Shown here: one piece after another, positions 33,522 through 42,086 of the stretch
Layout of the letters: every line of letters starts with the position of its first letter
How positions within the stretch are numbered: position 1 is the stretch's first letter
Source of the DNA: G963668435 sp963668435
GTDB taxonomy: Bacteria > Latescibacterota > Latescibacteria > Latescibacterales > Latescibacteraceae
Length of the DNA stretch: 64,000 bases
Reading direction: 5' to 3'
Assembly: GCA_963668435.2 (NCBI GenBank)
Contig: CAXXSC010000006.1
Location: 1-64,000 of the forward strand
The notes under the pieces: generated by a model
Databases searched by the model: none
Seen by the model: the letters and a program-made list of their open reading frames with translations, nothing else
What the model was told of the DNA's origin: nothing
Program-made: the position numbers and the translations under genes

Positions 33522-34685
33522 ATGACTGAACGGGCTGACATACTGGCAGAGACTCATAGGGTACCGCGTCAGAGAATCTATTTTCTGGACAATATCAGAG
33601 TGCTGCTCATATCGCTCATCATCCTGCTGCATCTGGCAATAACCTACGGCGCACCGGGTGACTGGTATGTGCGGGAGTTTCGTTTCGAGGACATCCCGGA
33701 CGCGGCAAAAATCATTTTCATCGCTTACAATGGCACTGTGCAGGCATTCGCGCTCGGCTTCTTTTTCATGCTCGCAGCCTATTTCACCGCGGCATCTCTG
33801 GAACGAAAGGGCAAACGCCGGTTCATCAAAGAACGCCTTCTGCGCCTCGGTGTCCCGCTCCTGGCCTATATGTTTGTACTGGAGCCGGTTTTACGGTATT
33901 TCCTCTACGGCAGCGAACTCGACCTCCTTTCCTACCTCTGGAAATATGCCCTCTCGTTCCGTTTCAGCACCGGCCCCATGTGGTTCGTGTCGGCGCTGCT
34001 CCTGTTCACTGCGATTTATCTCGTCATCGAGGCTTTCCGGAGTGGAAAACCGTCCACTCCTCAAGAGACACCATCCACCGTGTCACTTGCCCGATTGCTG
34101 GGATTTACCCTCCTGACCGGTTTTTTCGCGTTCATAATCCGGCTTGGATATCCGGCAGACAAGTCACTGCCGCTGCTCAATTTCAAGCTCGGCTATTTTT
34201 CAGGATATATCGTCATGTTCATTCTCGGCATCGCGGCATGGCGAACGAAATGGTTCGACCGTGCCGCTGAATACAGGGCCTGGCCGTACTTCCTGCTTGC
34301 CGCATTCCTGATACTATCGCTGCCGCTCATGTTCATTCTCGGTGCGGGTGACGGTGTCGAATCATTCATGGGTGGTGTTTCGTGGCAGGCGATATTCTAC
34401 GCCATGTGGGAGCCGTTTGTCTGTCTCTGTATAGTGATCGGGATATCATCCTTGTTCAGCAGGCATTTCAACGGCAGCGGCGGCCTTTGGGGGAAACTTC
34501 CGAAACTTGAATACACCGTATATATCATACATCCGATGGTCATAACAGCAGTGACCTTGCTTTTCAGGGGACTCACACTACCCCCGGTTGTCAAATTCAC
34601 AGCTATGTCGCCGATAGCGCTCGCGGCCTGTTTTACCGCCTCAGCGCTGATCCTGAAAATCCCGGGCATGAAAAAGATAGTGTGA
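33522..34685 (+). CDS. Acyltransferase 3 family membrane protein
   Basis: This 387-residue protein has about ten membrane helices. It opens with RIYFLDNIRVLLISLIILLHLAITYG, the acyltransferase-3 pattern with its conserved His in the first helix and an Arg before it, and shows RFIKERLLRLGVPLL (the conserved R/K-rich loop) and GPMWFVSALLLF. It ends with EYTVYIIHPMVI. Members (OafA, OpgC, NodX-type) transfer acetyl, succinyl or similar groups to exported sugars. The acceptor is unknown. Its downstream neighbours, a J-domain protein and an EamA transporter, are tightly spaced. Confidence 0.85.
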   Translation: MTERADILAETHRVPRQRIYFLDNIRVLLISLIILLHLAITYGAPGDWYVREFRFEDIPDAAKIIFIAYNGTVQAFALGFFFMLAAYFTAASLERKGKRRFIKERLLRLGVPLLAYMFVLEPVLRYFLYGSELDLLSYLWKYALSFRFSTGPMWFVSALLLFTAIYLVIEAFRSGKPSTPQETPSTVSLARLLGFTLLTGFFAFIIRLGYPADKSLPLLNFKLGYFSGYIVMFILGIAAWRTKWFDRAAEYRAWPYFLLAAFLILSLPLMFILGAGDGVESFMGGVSWQAIFYAMWEPFVCLCIVIGISSLFSRHFNGSGGLWGKLPKLEYTVYIIHPMVITAVTLLFRGLTLPPVVKFTAMSPIALAACFTASALILKIPGMKKIV

Positions 34686-34737
34686 TCCGGCAGAATATAT
34701 ATATTGCGGAGAATTGTGTGACCGCAAGGGAGGCCAT

Positions 34738-35040
34738 ATGACAAAGACAGAGACAATACTCGACGCTGTTCAGACACTCGGTATCGCCGACAGCGCTTCA
34801 CTCGAGACAATCAAGGGCCGTTACCGCGAACTGATGAAACAGTGGCACCCCGACCGCTGCGGCGAGGAAGAGGCACGCTGCCGTGAAATGGCGGCAAAGA
34901 TCACCGCGGCCTATCACCATATCCTCGAATACACCAGCGCCTACCGGTTTTCCTTCCGCGAGGAGGACATCGCCAGACAGATTGACGATGGCGACGACTG
35001 GTGGCGTCAGCGTTTCGGCAACGATCCCATGTGGGCATAA
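34738..35040 (+). CDS. Small J-domain (DnaJ-like) protein
   Basis: This 100-residue protein starts at 34738 with GGGAGG 4 nt upstream. Residues about 10-65 form a J domain: TILDAVQTLGIADSASLETIKGRYRELMKQWHPDRCG, with the HPD tripeptide that stimulates Hsp70 ATPase, then AAKITAAYHHILEY. The tail is acidic and tryptophan-rich (DDGDDWWRQRF). There is no glycine-rich, zinc-finger or substrate-binding region, so it acts through a J domain alone. It ends 16 nt before the transporter gene. Confidence 0.85.
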   Translation: MTKTETILDAVQTLGIADSASLETIKGRYRELMKQWHPDRCGEEEARCREMAAKITAAYHHILEYTSAYRFSFREEDIARQIDDGDDWWRQRFGNDPMWA

Positions 35041-35056
35041 CAGAAATGAGGACTGA

Positions 35057-35980
35057 TTGAGCGAACTGTCACAGTCTTTAGCGAAAAACGCGCACGACGG
35101 GAAAAAGGATTACATCCTCGGCCTCGTCTGGGTGTTCGTATCCATGCTCTGCGGCACCGCTATTTTCATTATCGCCAAGGGGCTTCTGGTGGTGCAGACA
35201 CAGGCGAACTGCTGTTACTGGTGGTTCGGTTTCGCCCTCATGTTCTATCTCGCCTATTTCACGGGAAGCGGCAAGTCACTCAAAGGTGCGGTAACGAAAA
35301 GCAATCTCCCCTGGTACGGCCTTTTTGCGCTTATGGAGATAAGCGGCACCATCCTCTTCTTCTATGGTCTCTCGCTTATTGAACCCTCGACAGCCTCATT
35401 CCTTCAGCGCTCGCAGGTGATTTTTGTCCTGGTACTCGGTGTCGCGATGCTCGGCGAACGTTTTTCACTCGCGGAGTATCTCGCGGGGGTCATGATCATC
35501 GCAGGCATGGTCCTGATCACATTTCAGGGCGCGGGCCTGTCGCTCACCGGCGCGGTAGTGACCATCATTGCCACATGTCTCCAGAGTGTCAGCGTAATCA
35601 TCGTCAGAAAAATCGGGTCCTCGAACGGCTCCCATGTTTTCGCGCTCACACGGACCGGCACACTTTTCACTTTCTATCTCATTTACGCCGCGCTTGTTCC
35701 GGGGGCATGGGGATTCCTCCCGATAAGAACCATGTTCGTTGTCATGGCAGGCGCGTTTTTCGGGCCGTTCATGCTGATATTCTCCTCCTACAAGGCGCTC
35801 GAATACATGGAGGCAGGCAAATCGGCACTGTTCCGCTCGGCACAGCCATTTTTTGTCATGCTGGCCTCGATGCTGCTGTTCGGCGTCAAGCCCGACTTGC
35901 AGGGCATCATCGGCGGCGTAATAATTGTTCTCGGCAATATCATGTTCATACGGGCGGGGCTGAAGAAGAAAGAAATATAA
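35057..35980 (+). CDS. EamA/DMT-family transporter
   Basis: This 307-residue protein has about ten membrane helices in two EamA repeats (VWVFVSMLCGTAIFII..., ALTRTGTLFTFYLIYA...). EPSTASFLQRSQVIFVLVLGVAMLGER is the typical end of repeat 1, and EAGKSALFRSAQPFFVMLASMLLFG that of repeat 2. It starts at a TTG with GAGGAC upstream, 16 nt after the J-domain gene. The drug/metabolite transporter superfamily exports amino acids, nucleosides and other small metabolites. The substrate is unknown. Confidence 0.85.
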   Translation: MSELSQSLAKNAHDGKKDYILGLVWVFVSMLCGTAIFIIAKGLLVVQTQANCCYWWFGFALMFYLAYFTGSGKSLKGAVTKSNLPWYGLFALMEISGTILFFYGLSLIEPSTASFLQRSQVIFVLVLGVAMLGERFSLAEYLAGVMIIAGMVLITFQGAGLSLTGAVVTIIATCLQSVSVIIVRKIGSSNGSHVFALTRTGTLFTFYLIYAALVPGAWGFLPIRTMFVVMAGAFFGPFMLIFSSYKALEYMEAGKSALFRSAQPFFVMLASMLLFGVKPDLQGIIGGVIIVLGNIMFIRAGLKKKEI

Positions 35981-36091
35981 CGCTGTCTTCATTATTGGCT
36001 CCTCAAACCGTGCAAAACCAATAATTACAGCTACGCTCGATAATTACCAAAATGAATTATGTTACATATTTTGCATCCAGATTATTGCCAC

Positions 36092-37168
36092 TCAATCATT
36101 TTCATAAAAGTCAAAATAGTCATGCAATGCCGTTTTCCATTCAGCCATTTTTACTGAGTTTTCATTATACTCCTCTTCATCCGCAATCATACATTTTTCA
36201 ACCACATAACCTCCTAATGTACCTCGTAGACGGATTAGAATTTTTGTTTTCTCTTGATCATTTCCTAAATAATACTCTCCACTTAACATGACTTTTGACC
36301 AATTGTCACGGTCCAAGGGATCAGAAAAATCAGTATTTCCAAGAGGCAATGCATATTCAGCAGTTTGTATTAAATCCAAATACGCTTCAAAAGCCTCAGG
36401 ATTTTTTACTTTATTATTTATAATATAGCTATTCGTTGCTGGATCAGGAAATTGAATAAAGTATGGCAGAGCTGGACACACAAAAGAAGCATCTATGCAC
36501 TTCACCCGTAAAAATGTATTCCAGCTATCCTCTTTAACCTTGGGAAATCGTGGCACAGCATCACTTTTCCGGGGCAAATTTGACAGGATGACTTGAAGAG
36601 ATGGTAAAATCTGAACATCAAAATTTAAAGAGGATGAATCCCATACACTTTCTCCTTTCCAAATCAATTCTTCTTTTTTGTCATATATTGCTACTGATAA
36701 AACATATTTATAGATATCATACTGAGGTGCATTTCTTTCAGTATGGATTAATATGTTTTGGGGCGAACTTTCCGAGATTTGTTGTGCTACAAATACTCCC
36801 AGACTATTAGGAGTTACATACGAATAATCATATGAGCTGAATCGATCATTTTTAAAGAATGATTTCCCACCATTTATAACGGAAAAAGACAACTTTATTG
36901 AATAGTTGAATTGGGTAGTTACAGTATAGCCTCGCCGCTCCAAAAGATTGTTTAAAACATTTTCTATAGAAGCTATTGATAAGCTGTTATCACCTAACGG
37001 AAGAAAAACATTCCCCTTAACTTCCGTTTTCACATTTGCCCCTTCGGGCAAAACAAAGACTCCCCTTTTAACATTTATCCATGGACGAGGAGCTTTTAAT
37101 GAAGGCGTCACCGCACAACCCGCAAATAAGATCACGCTGATTACATGAATTAACAAAACTCTTTTCAC
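36092..37168 (-). CDS. AT-rich lipoprotein of unknown function
   Basis: This 358-residue protein has a lipobox leader (LFAGCAV, Cys about residue 18) and otherwise no recognised domain. The gene is far more AT-rich than its neighbours (roughly 37% GC by eye), which suggests recent acquisition. Part of the chain (residues 50-150, VKGNVFLPLGDNSLSIASIENVLNNLLERRGYTV) resembles the assembly of small envelope lipoproteins with a DUF4136-like beta/alpha pattern, but the match is loose. It stands alone between an EamA transporter gene and a sulfatase gene. Confidence 0.6.
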   Translation of the reverse strand: MKRVLLIHVISVILFAGCAVTPSLKAPRPWINVKRGVFVLPEGANVKTEVKGNVFLPLGDNSLSIASIENVLNNLLERRGYTVTTQFNYSIKLSFSVINGGKSFFKNDRFSSYDYSYVTPNSLGVFVAQQISESSPQNILIHTERNAPQYDIYKYVLSVAIYDKKEELIWKGESVWDSSSLNFDVQILPSLQVILSNLPRKSDAVPRFPKVKEDSWNTFLRVKCIDASFVCPALPYFIQFPDPATNSYIINNKVKNPEAFEAYLDLIQTAEYALPLGNTDFSDPLDRDNWSKVMLSGEYYLGNDQEKTKILIRLRGTLGGYVVEKCMIADEEEYNENSVKMAEWKTALHDYFDFYEND

Positions 37169-37303
37169 TTCAACCTCCTTATCATTGCTTTTGCATTACC
37201 ATTGTATCACATATCCTCATACAGATACTAATAAAGAGCGCGTCTATTTGCAAGAAACAATTGACAATATCAATAAATCTTCTGAGCTAAATAATAGTTA
37301 CAC

Positions 37304-37336
37304 AAAAAAAGCCCGTTGTTACAACGGACTTTTCTG
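37304..37336 (-). terminator. Terminator for the minus-strand sulfatase
   Basis: AAAAG-CCCGTTG and CAACGG-ACTTTT pair with one internal mismatch around a 3-nt loop. On the minus strand the run of T follows the stem, 55 nt after the sulfatase stop at 37390. Confidence 0.65.
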
Positions 37337-37389
37337 TGTAAAAAAGTTTTTAACATCTTTTTCTTTAGATTCCCACTCCCCGTCCCCCC

Positions 37390-38982
37390 TCACCCCGTAA
37401 ACTCCGCGAACGGATAGTCGAATGTCCTGAGCCAGCCGCCGAGACGGCCTTTCATGTCATCCAGCACCGGCGCGAACTCCGGCGTATGCGAGAAATTCAC
37501 CACCTCGTGCGGATCGTTCGGGAGATCGTAGAGCTGGTCGGGCTCCAGGAAGGACGGGTGCCAGAGAAGCGCGTTGTGCTGATGTGGTGTCAGCGCACGG
37601 CCGTGGTAAAGGAATCCACCCTTTTTCTTGCGTTCCTCCAGCGCCTCCTCAGTCTGACGGAGCGCGAGGTATTTCCAGCGTTCAGTGCAGACCGCACGCG
37701 ACCAGCCGATCTCGAAAAACAGCTCGTCATGGACACGCTCGGCGCTGCCGTCCAATAGCGGGACAAGACTGCGTCCGTCGAGATGCATATCCGAGGGGGC
37801 TTTCTCGCCCGCGAGCTCAAACGCTGTCGGGGCGAAATCGATATTCTGAAGCAGCGCCTGCGAGCGCTGGCCGCCCCGGATCATGCGAGGATAACGGGCG
37901 ATCGCGGGCACCCTGACACCGTCCTCGTAGATTGTCGCCTTTGCGGGCACATTATTGTCGCTGAAAAATATGATCAGGGTATCGTCGGATATCCCCAGTT
38001 CGCCAAGCCGCTTGAGCACCGCGCCGAGTGACTCGTCCATCCAGGTGCAGTAAGCTGTTTCCGGACGGTATCCCTCTTTTTTCACCCGCTCGAAAATCTC
38101 GCGGCGCGGCGGCATACAGTCGGGCACACGGTCGAGGTAACCGCCCTGTGTCATGCGGGGATCGCCGGTCAAAAGCGATTCCTGCGGATGCGGGATATGG
38201 TGCAATGTGTGGTTCATGTAGAGGAAGAACGGATTGTCGCGTTTCTCGCTGATGAATTTGAGGGCGCGGTCGGTGATCCACTCTGGATTGTGGTAGTTCA
38301 GCGCACGGTTCGCCCACGACTCGGGATTGTTGGTGATCGCCTCGGCATAATCGAAACCGAACGACTTGATCGTCTTCTGCATGTTCTCATGATCACGTTC
38401 GAGAATCGCGGAGATTTCAGGATCGGAGGGATCGGCATCATCGCTGTCCGCCCGCCATGCGGCAGCCCAGAATTCCGAGCGCGGATACTGCTTGCGTTTG
38501 AAATTGAATCCGCCGAGGTCCCATTTGCCGACAAAACCGGTTGCGTATCCCGCTGATTTCATGACACTTGCAATGGTATGTTCGCCGCCGTCGAAACGGG
38601 TATTAAAGGACGGTTCCGCAATCTTTCCGGCATACTGATCCTTGAAACTCCTGCTCAGGCAGCGGCTCGGGTACATGCCGGTCACCAGGGCATAACGGGA
38701 GGCGGTGCAGACACCGGTGGTGGTGTAGCCGCGCTCGAAACAGATGCCGCTCGACGCGAGTGCGTCGGCATGGGGGGTCAACACATCGTAACCGTAGCAG
38801 CTCAGTGTGTTGAAATCCTGATCGTCTGTATGAAAGATGATGATATTGGGACGGCGGCCCGGTACTGCGGCGCTGGCGCTGTTTTTTCCGAACACACGGG
38901 CACCGGCAAGACCCGCGGCGCCGGCAAGGCCGCTTTTCAGCATTTCGCGGCGGCCGAACATCCTGTTATTCTCTCCGGACAT
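37390..38982 (-). CDS. Tat-exported sulfatase
   Basis: This 530-residue protein has a twin-arginine leader (GRREMLKSGLAGAAGLAGARVFG). The sulfatase core begins RPNIIIFHTDDQD, with the metal-binding Asp pair, then the formylglycine site GVCTASRYALVTGMYPSR. Cys92-Thr-Ala-Ser-Arg fits the CxAxR/CxPxR pattern that an anaerobic-type or FGE maturase converts to formylglycine. FVGKWDLGG holds the active-site Lys, HHIPHP the His pair region, and FSDNNVP the later Asp/Asn. It hydrolyses a sulfate ester, most likely of a polysaccharide, in the periplasm or outside. No maturase gene is in the window. Confidence 0.92.
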   Translation of the reverse strand: MSGENNRMFGRREMLKSGLAGAAGLAGARVFGKNSASAAVPGRRPNIIIFHTDDQDFNTLSCYGYDVLTPHADALASSGICFERGYTTTGVCTASRYALVTGMYPSRCLSRSFKDQYAGKIAEPSFNTRFDGGEHTIASVMKSAGYATGFVGKWDLGGFNFKRKQYPRSEFWAAAWRADSDDADPSDPEISAILERDHENMQKTIKSFGFDYAEAITNNPESWANRALNYHNPEWITDRALKFISEKRDNPFFLYMNHTLHHIPHPQESLLTGDPRMTQGGYLDRVPDCMPPRREIFERVKKEGYRPETAYCTWMDESLGAVLKRLGELGISDDTLIIFFSDNNVPAKATIYEDGVRVPAIARYPRMIRGGQRSQALLQNIDFAPTAFELAGEKAPSDMHLDGRSLVPLLDGSAERVHDELFFEIGWSRAVCTERWKYLALRQTEEALEERKKKGGFLYHGRALTPHQHNALLWHPSFLEPDQLYDLPNDPHEVVNFSHTPEFAPVLDDMKGRLGGWLRTFDYPFAEFTG

Positions 38983-39026
38983 GAAAGTTCCTTTCGCTTA
39001 GGCAAATTCTTGATTCTTCTGATTCC

Positions 39027-39056
39027 AATGTAGCGGCTACAATGGCAGGGTGTCAA
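39027..39056 (-). promoter_or_regulatory. Possible sigma-70-type promoter for the sulfatase
   Basis: On the minus strand a perfect TTGACA (plus 39051-39056) stands 18 bp from TACATT (plus 39027-39032). It is about 45 nt before the ATG. Confidence 0.45.
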
Positions 39057-39129
39057 ATCATTTCCTCGTTCCGGGCTCAACGTAACCTGTTGGCGCTGAA
39101 CGAAAGGCGACTTTAGCTCTATTTCCGCC

Positions 39130-39158
39130 TTGACTGCGGCAAATTTATTTGCTATATT
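39130..39158 (+). promoter_or_regulatory. Sigma-70-type promoter for the XPB operon
   Basis: TTGACT (39130-39135) and TATATT (39153-39158) are separated by 17 bp. Start of transcription would fall near 39165, about 27 nt before the GTG of the XPB gene. Confidence 0.7.
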
Positions 39159-39191
39159 AAAAAGTTACGTTTTTCCAGGGAGTTAGGATAA

Positions 39192-40898
39192 GTGTTATAC
39201 CAGCCTGAAAATCCCATGATCGTCCAGAGCGACCGCTCGATTCTGCTCGAAGTGGACAATCCACGCTTTGTCGAGGCACGCAATGCCATCGCCAAATTCG
39301 CTGAGCTTGAAAAAAGCCCCGAGCATATCCATACCTATCGCATTTCGCCTCTTTCGCTCTGGAATGCGGCCTCTCTCGGCCTCAAGAGCGACGAGGTTGT
39401 CGAGGCGCTCGAGGAATTCAGCAAATACGACATTCCGCAGAATATCAGGTTCGAGATTGTCGAGCAGATCGGCCGTTACGGCAAGCTCAAGCTCATGTCC
39501 GACAACGACCGTCTGAGACTCGAATCCTCCGACCAGCTCATCATCACCGAAATCTGGAACAACGACCAGCTGAGGCCGTATCTCGACGAGCTTCTCGATA
39601 ATTACACCATCGCTATTTTGCCCATTCATCGCGGCCATGTCAAGCAGTCGCTGATCAAGCTCGGTTTCCCTGTCGAGGATATCGCAGGCTACACAGACGG
39701 TCTTCCGCTTGAGATTGACCTTCGCGAAACAACACTTGCCAAAGAGAAGTTCTCGCTCCGCAATTACCAGCAGGACTCGGTGGATGTGTTTCATGCAGGC
39801 GGCAGCGACCTCGGCGGCTCGGGTGTAATCGTACTTCCCTGCGGCTCCGGCAAGACGGTGATCGGTATCGGCGCGATGGCCCGCTGCTCCATGTGGACAT
39901 TGATCCTGACCACAAACATCACGGCCCTCCGCCAGTGGAAAGAGGAACTGCTCGACAAGACCACGCTCACCGAGGAAGATATCGGCGAGTATTCCGGCGA
40001 GAAAAAAGAGATCAAACCGGTCACCATCGCCACCTACAACATCCTGACTTACCGGAAATCGAAAACCGCGAAATTCCCCCATTTCTCATTGTTCAACCGC
40101 GAGGACTGGGGCCTGATTATATACGACGAGGTCCACCTCCTTCCCGCGCCGGTGTTCCGTTACACCGCCGAGATACAGGCAAAACGCCGGCTCGGCCTTA
40201 CCGCGACGCTTGTGCGCGAGGACGGCCGCGAGACCGATGTTTTCAGCCTCATAGGGCCGAAGAAATACGATGTTCCCTGGAAAGATCTCGAAAAACAGGG
40301 CTGGATCGCCACCGCGACCTGTACCGAGATACGTGTCTCGCTCTCGGAGGAACTCCGGATCAGGTACGCCGCCTCCAACCTTCGTAAAAAATACCGTATC
40401 GCCTCGGAAAATCCTGCGAAAGTCGGGGTTGTGGAAAACCTGATAGAACGTCACAAAGACGATCTCGTGCTGGTCATCGGCCAGTACATCAGCCAGCTCG
40501 AACACCTTGCGGCTGAGTTCAACGCCCCCATTATCACCGGCAAGGTGGAAAACGCCGACCGCGCTGTTCTCTACGCCGCGTTCCGCAAGGGGGACATCAA
40601 GCTCCTGGTGGTCTCGAAAGTGGCCAATTTCGCCGTGGACCTGCCCGACGCCAATGTGGCGATACAGGTTTCCGGCACGTTCGGTTCCCGGCAGGAAGAG
40701 GCACAGCGCCTGGGCCGTATCCTACGCCCGAAACTCAACGGCTCCACCGCCCGCTTCTACTCGGTGGTAACACGTGACACGCAGGACCAGGAGTTCGCGG
40801 CAAAACGTCAGCTGTTCCTCACAGAACAGGGCTACTCCTACAAGATTGTCGACGGTGAGCTGCTCGATACAGTCGACATCCACAACGACTGCACATGA
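39192..40898 (+). CDS. Bacterial XPB/Rad25-type DNA helicase
   Basis: This 568-residue SF2 helicase starts at GTG with GGGAGTTAGGA upstream. The N-terminal part (1-170) is the XPB damage-recognition-like region. The motor has Walker A LPCGSGKTVIG (Lys221), the DEVH box (YDEVHLLPA), GLTATLVREDGRE with the RED motif diagnostic of XPB, and motif VI QEEAQRLGRILRPK. In eukaryotes XPB opens DNA in repair and transcription; bacterial XPBs unwind DNA in repair-like roles. A Helicase_C_3-type protein follows at 42087, as in other bacterial XPB loci. The stop overlaps an alternative start of the next gene. Confidence 0.9.
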   Translation: MLYQPENPMIVQSDRSILLEVDNPRFVEARNAIAKFAELEKSPEHIHTYRISPLSLWNAASLGLKSDEVVEALEEFSKYDIPQNIRFEIVEQIGRYGKLKLMSDNDRLRLESSDQLIITEIWNNDQLRPYLDELLDNYTIAILPIHRGHVKQSLIKLGFPVEDIAGYTDGLPLEIDLRETTLAKEKFSLRNYQQDSVDVFHAGGSDLGGSGVIVLPCGSGKTVIGIGAMARCSMWTLILTTNITALRQWKEELLDKTTLTEEDIGEYSGEKKEIKPVTIATYNILTYRKSKTAKFPHFSLFNREDWGLIIYDEVHLLPAPVFRYTAEIQAKRRLGLTATLVREDGRETDVFSLIGPKKYDVPWKDLEKQGWIATATCTEIRVSLSEELRIRYAASNLRKKYRIASENPAKVGVVENLIERHKDDLVLVIGQYISQLEHLAAEFNAPIITGKVENADRAVLYAAFRKGDIKLLVVSKVANFAVDLPDANVAIQVSGTFGSRQEEAQRLGRILRPKLNGSTARFYSVVTRDTQDQEFAAKRQLFLTEQGYSYKIVDGELLDTVDIHNDCT

Positions 40899-40918
40899 AA
40901 GACCGGGAGACCGAAAAT

Positions 40919-42028
40919 ATGCACCGTTTATTTAAAAGAACAGCGGCAGCCCTCGTGACAGTCATCTGCCTTGTGTCGATGGGGATTGTAGCATTCGCCG
41001 CGCCCGCGGACAAAAGCGGCGACATAGACATGGCACAGGTCAAGGAGTGGTCGAAAGCATTCCGCGGCTGGCACTACTATCCCGAATATGTCATCCAACC
41101 GGAGCCCGGCATTTCAGGCTACGAGAACGTCAAGATGACCGATGTCCCCACTGTTTTCCGTATTCCCGGCGAGGACGGCTGGTTCATGAGCTTCATAGGA
41201 TTCAACGGCGAGGGCTACCAGACATTTCTGGCACAAAGCGGCGATTTGGTCCACTGGAAGAACATGCGGCTTGCTATGGGTTTCGGCCCGGAGGGTGATT
41301 TCGATCACGGCGGTGTTGTCCTCGGCGCCTATCTTTATGAATCATATGGAATTAAAGACGAGCGCCTGCTGAAAAAGCGCAACGGCGTTTACTGGACACT
41401 GTACGGTGCCTATCCCCGTCAGGGCGGCTACGAACTTCGGCCCGGCTACGAGGGCGTGGCGATGAGCACAAACGGCCGCAACTGGACACGGGCACAGGAC
41501 GATCCCATCCTGTCGATATATCAGGAAGACTGCGGTGAATGGGAGCAGAGCTGTATTTACCAGCCCTGGCTAGTCGAGCACAAAGGACGTTTCTACAATT
41601 TCTACAACGCGGCGAATGAGGGCATCGAACAGCTCGGCGCGGCTTTTTCCAGCGATCTTCTCAACTGGCGGCGCCATGTAAACAATCCCGTGATACCGCA
41701 CGGCGCGGGTGGCAGCTATAACGAGAAATTCTCATCGGACGGCAAAGTGTTCCTGGACGGCGACCACTGGGTGATGTTCTTTTTCGGTGTCGGACAGGGC
41801 GGCGCACATATCATGGCGGCCTACTCACGCGACCTCGTGAACTGGACAGTCGATCCGGAGCCGCTGTACAAGAACGGCGGGCACCCGAACGGACTTGACG
41901 CACAATACGCACATAAAATTTCGCTGGTTTACCGCAAGGAGACGGATACATACTACATGTTCTACAACGCCGTGGGTGAAAAGGGACGCGGCATAGCACT
42001 TCTGACCAGCAGGCCTCTGACGGAGTAA
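40919..42028 (+). CDS. Secreted glycoside-hydrolase-like five-bladed beta-propeller protein
   Basis: This 369-residue protein has a signal peptide (MHRLFKRTAAALVTVICLVSMGIVAFA). ATG at 40919 is preferred, since GGGAG is 9 nt upstream, over 40895, which overlaps the XPB stop. Repeating blades carry the D-L-x-x-W pattern of GH32/43/68/130-type propellers (SGDLVHWKN, STNGRNWTRAQDDPIL, SSDLLNWRRHVNNPVI, SRDLVNWTV). It most likely cleaves or phosphorolyses a glycoside outside the cytoplasm. Its position inside a DNA-repair operon is odd and may be read-through without functional link. Confidence 0.75.
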   Translation: MHRLFKRTAAALVTVICLVSMGIVAFAAPADKSGDIDMAQVKEWSKAFRGWHYYPEYVIQPEPGISGYENVKMTDVPTVFRIPGEDGWFMSFIGFNGEGYQTFLAQSGDLVHWKNMRLAMGFGPEGDFDHGGVVLGAYLYESYGIKDERLLKKRNGVYWTLYGAYPRQGGYELRPGYEGVAMSTNGRNWTRAQDDPILSIYQEDCGEWEQSCIYQPWLVEHKGRFYNFYNAANEGIEQLGAAFSSDLLNWRRHVNNPVIPHGAGGSYNEKFSSDGKVFLDGDHWVMFFFGVGQGGAHIMAAYSRDLVNWTVDPEPLYKNGGHPNGLDAQYAHKISLVYRKETDTYYMFYNAVGEKGRGIALLTSRPLTE

Positions 42029-42086
42029 AAAAAACCGTCGGAAGTTCCGGATAAACGACACATCATGATCCCGAATCGAGCATGCG

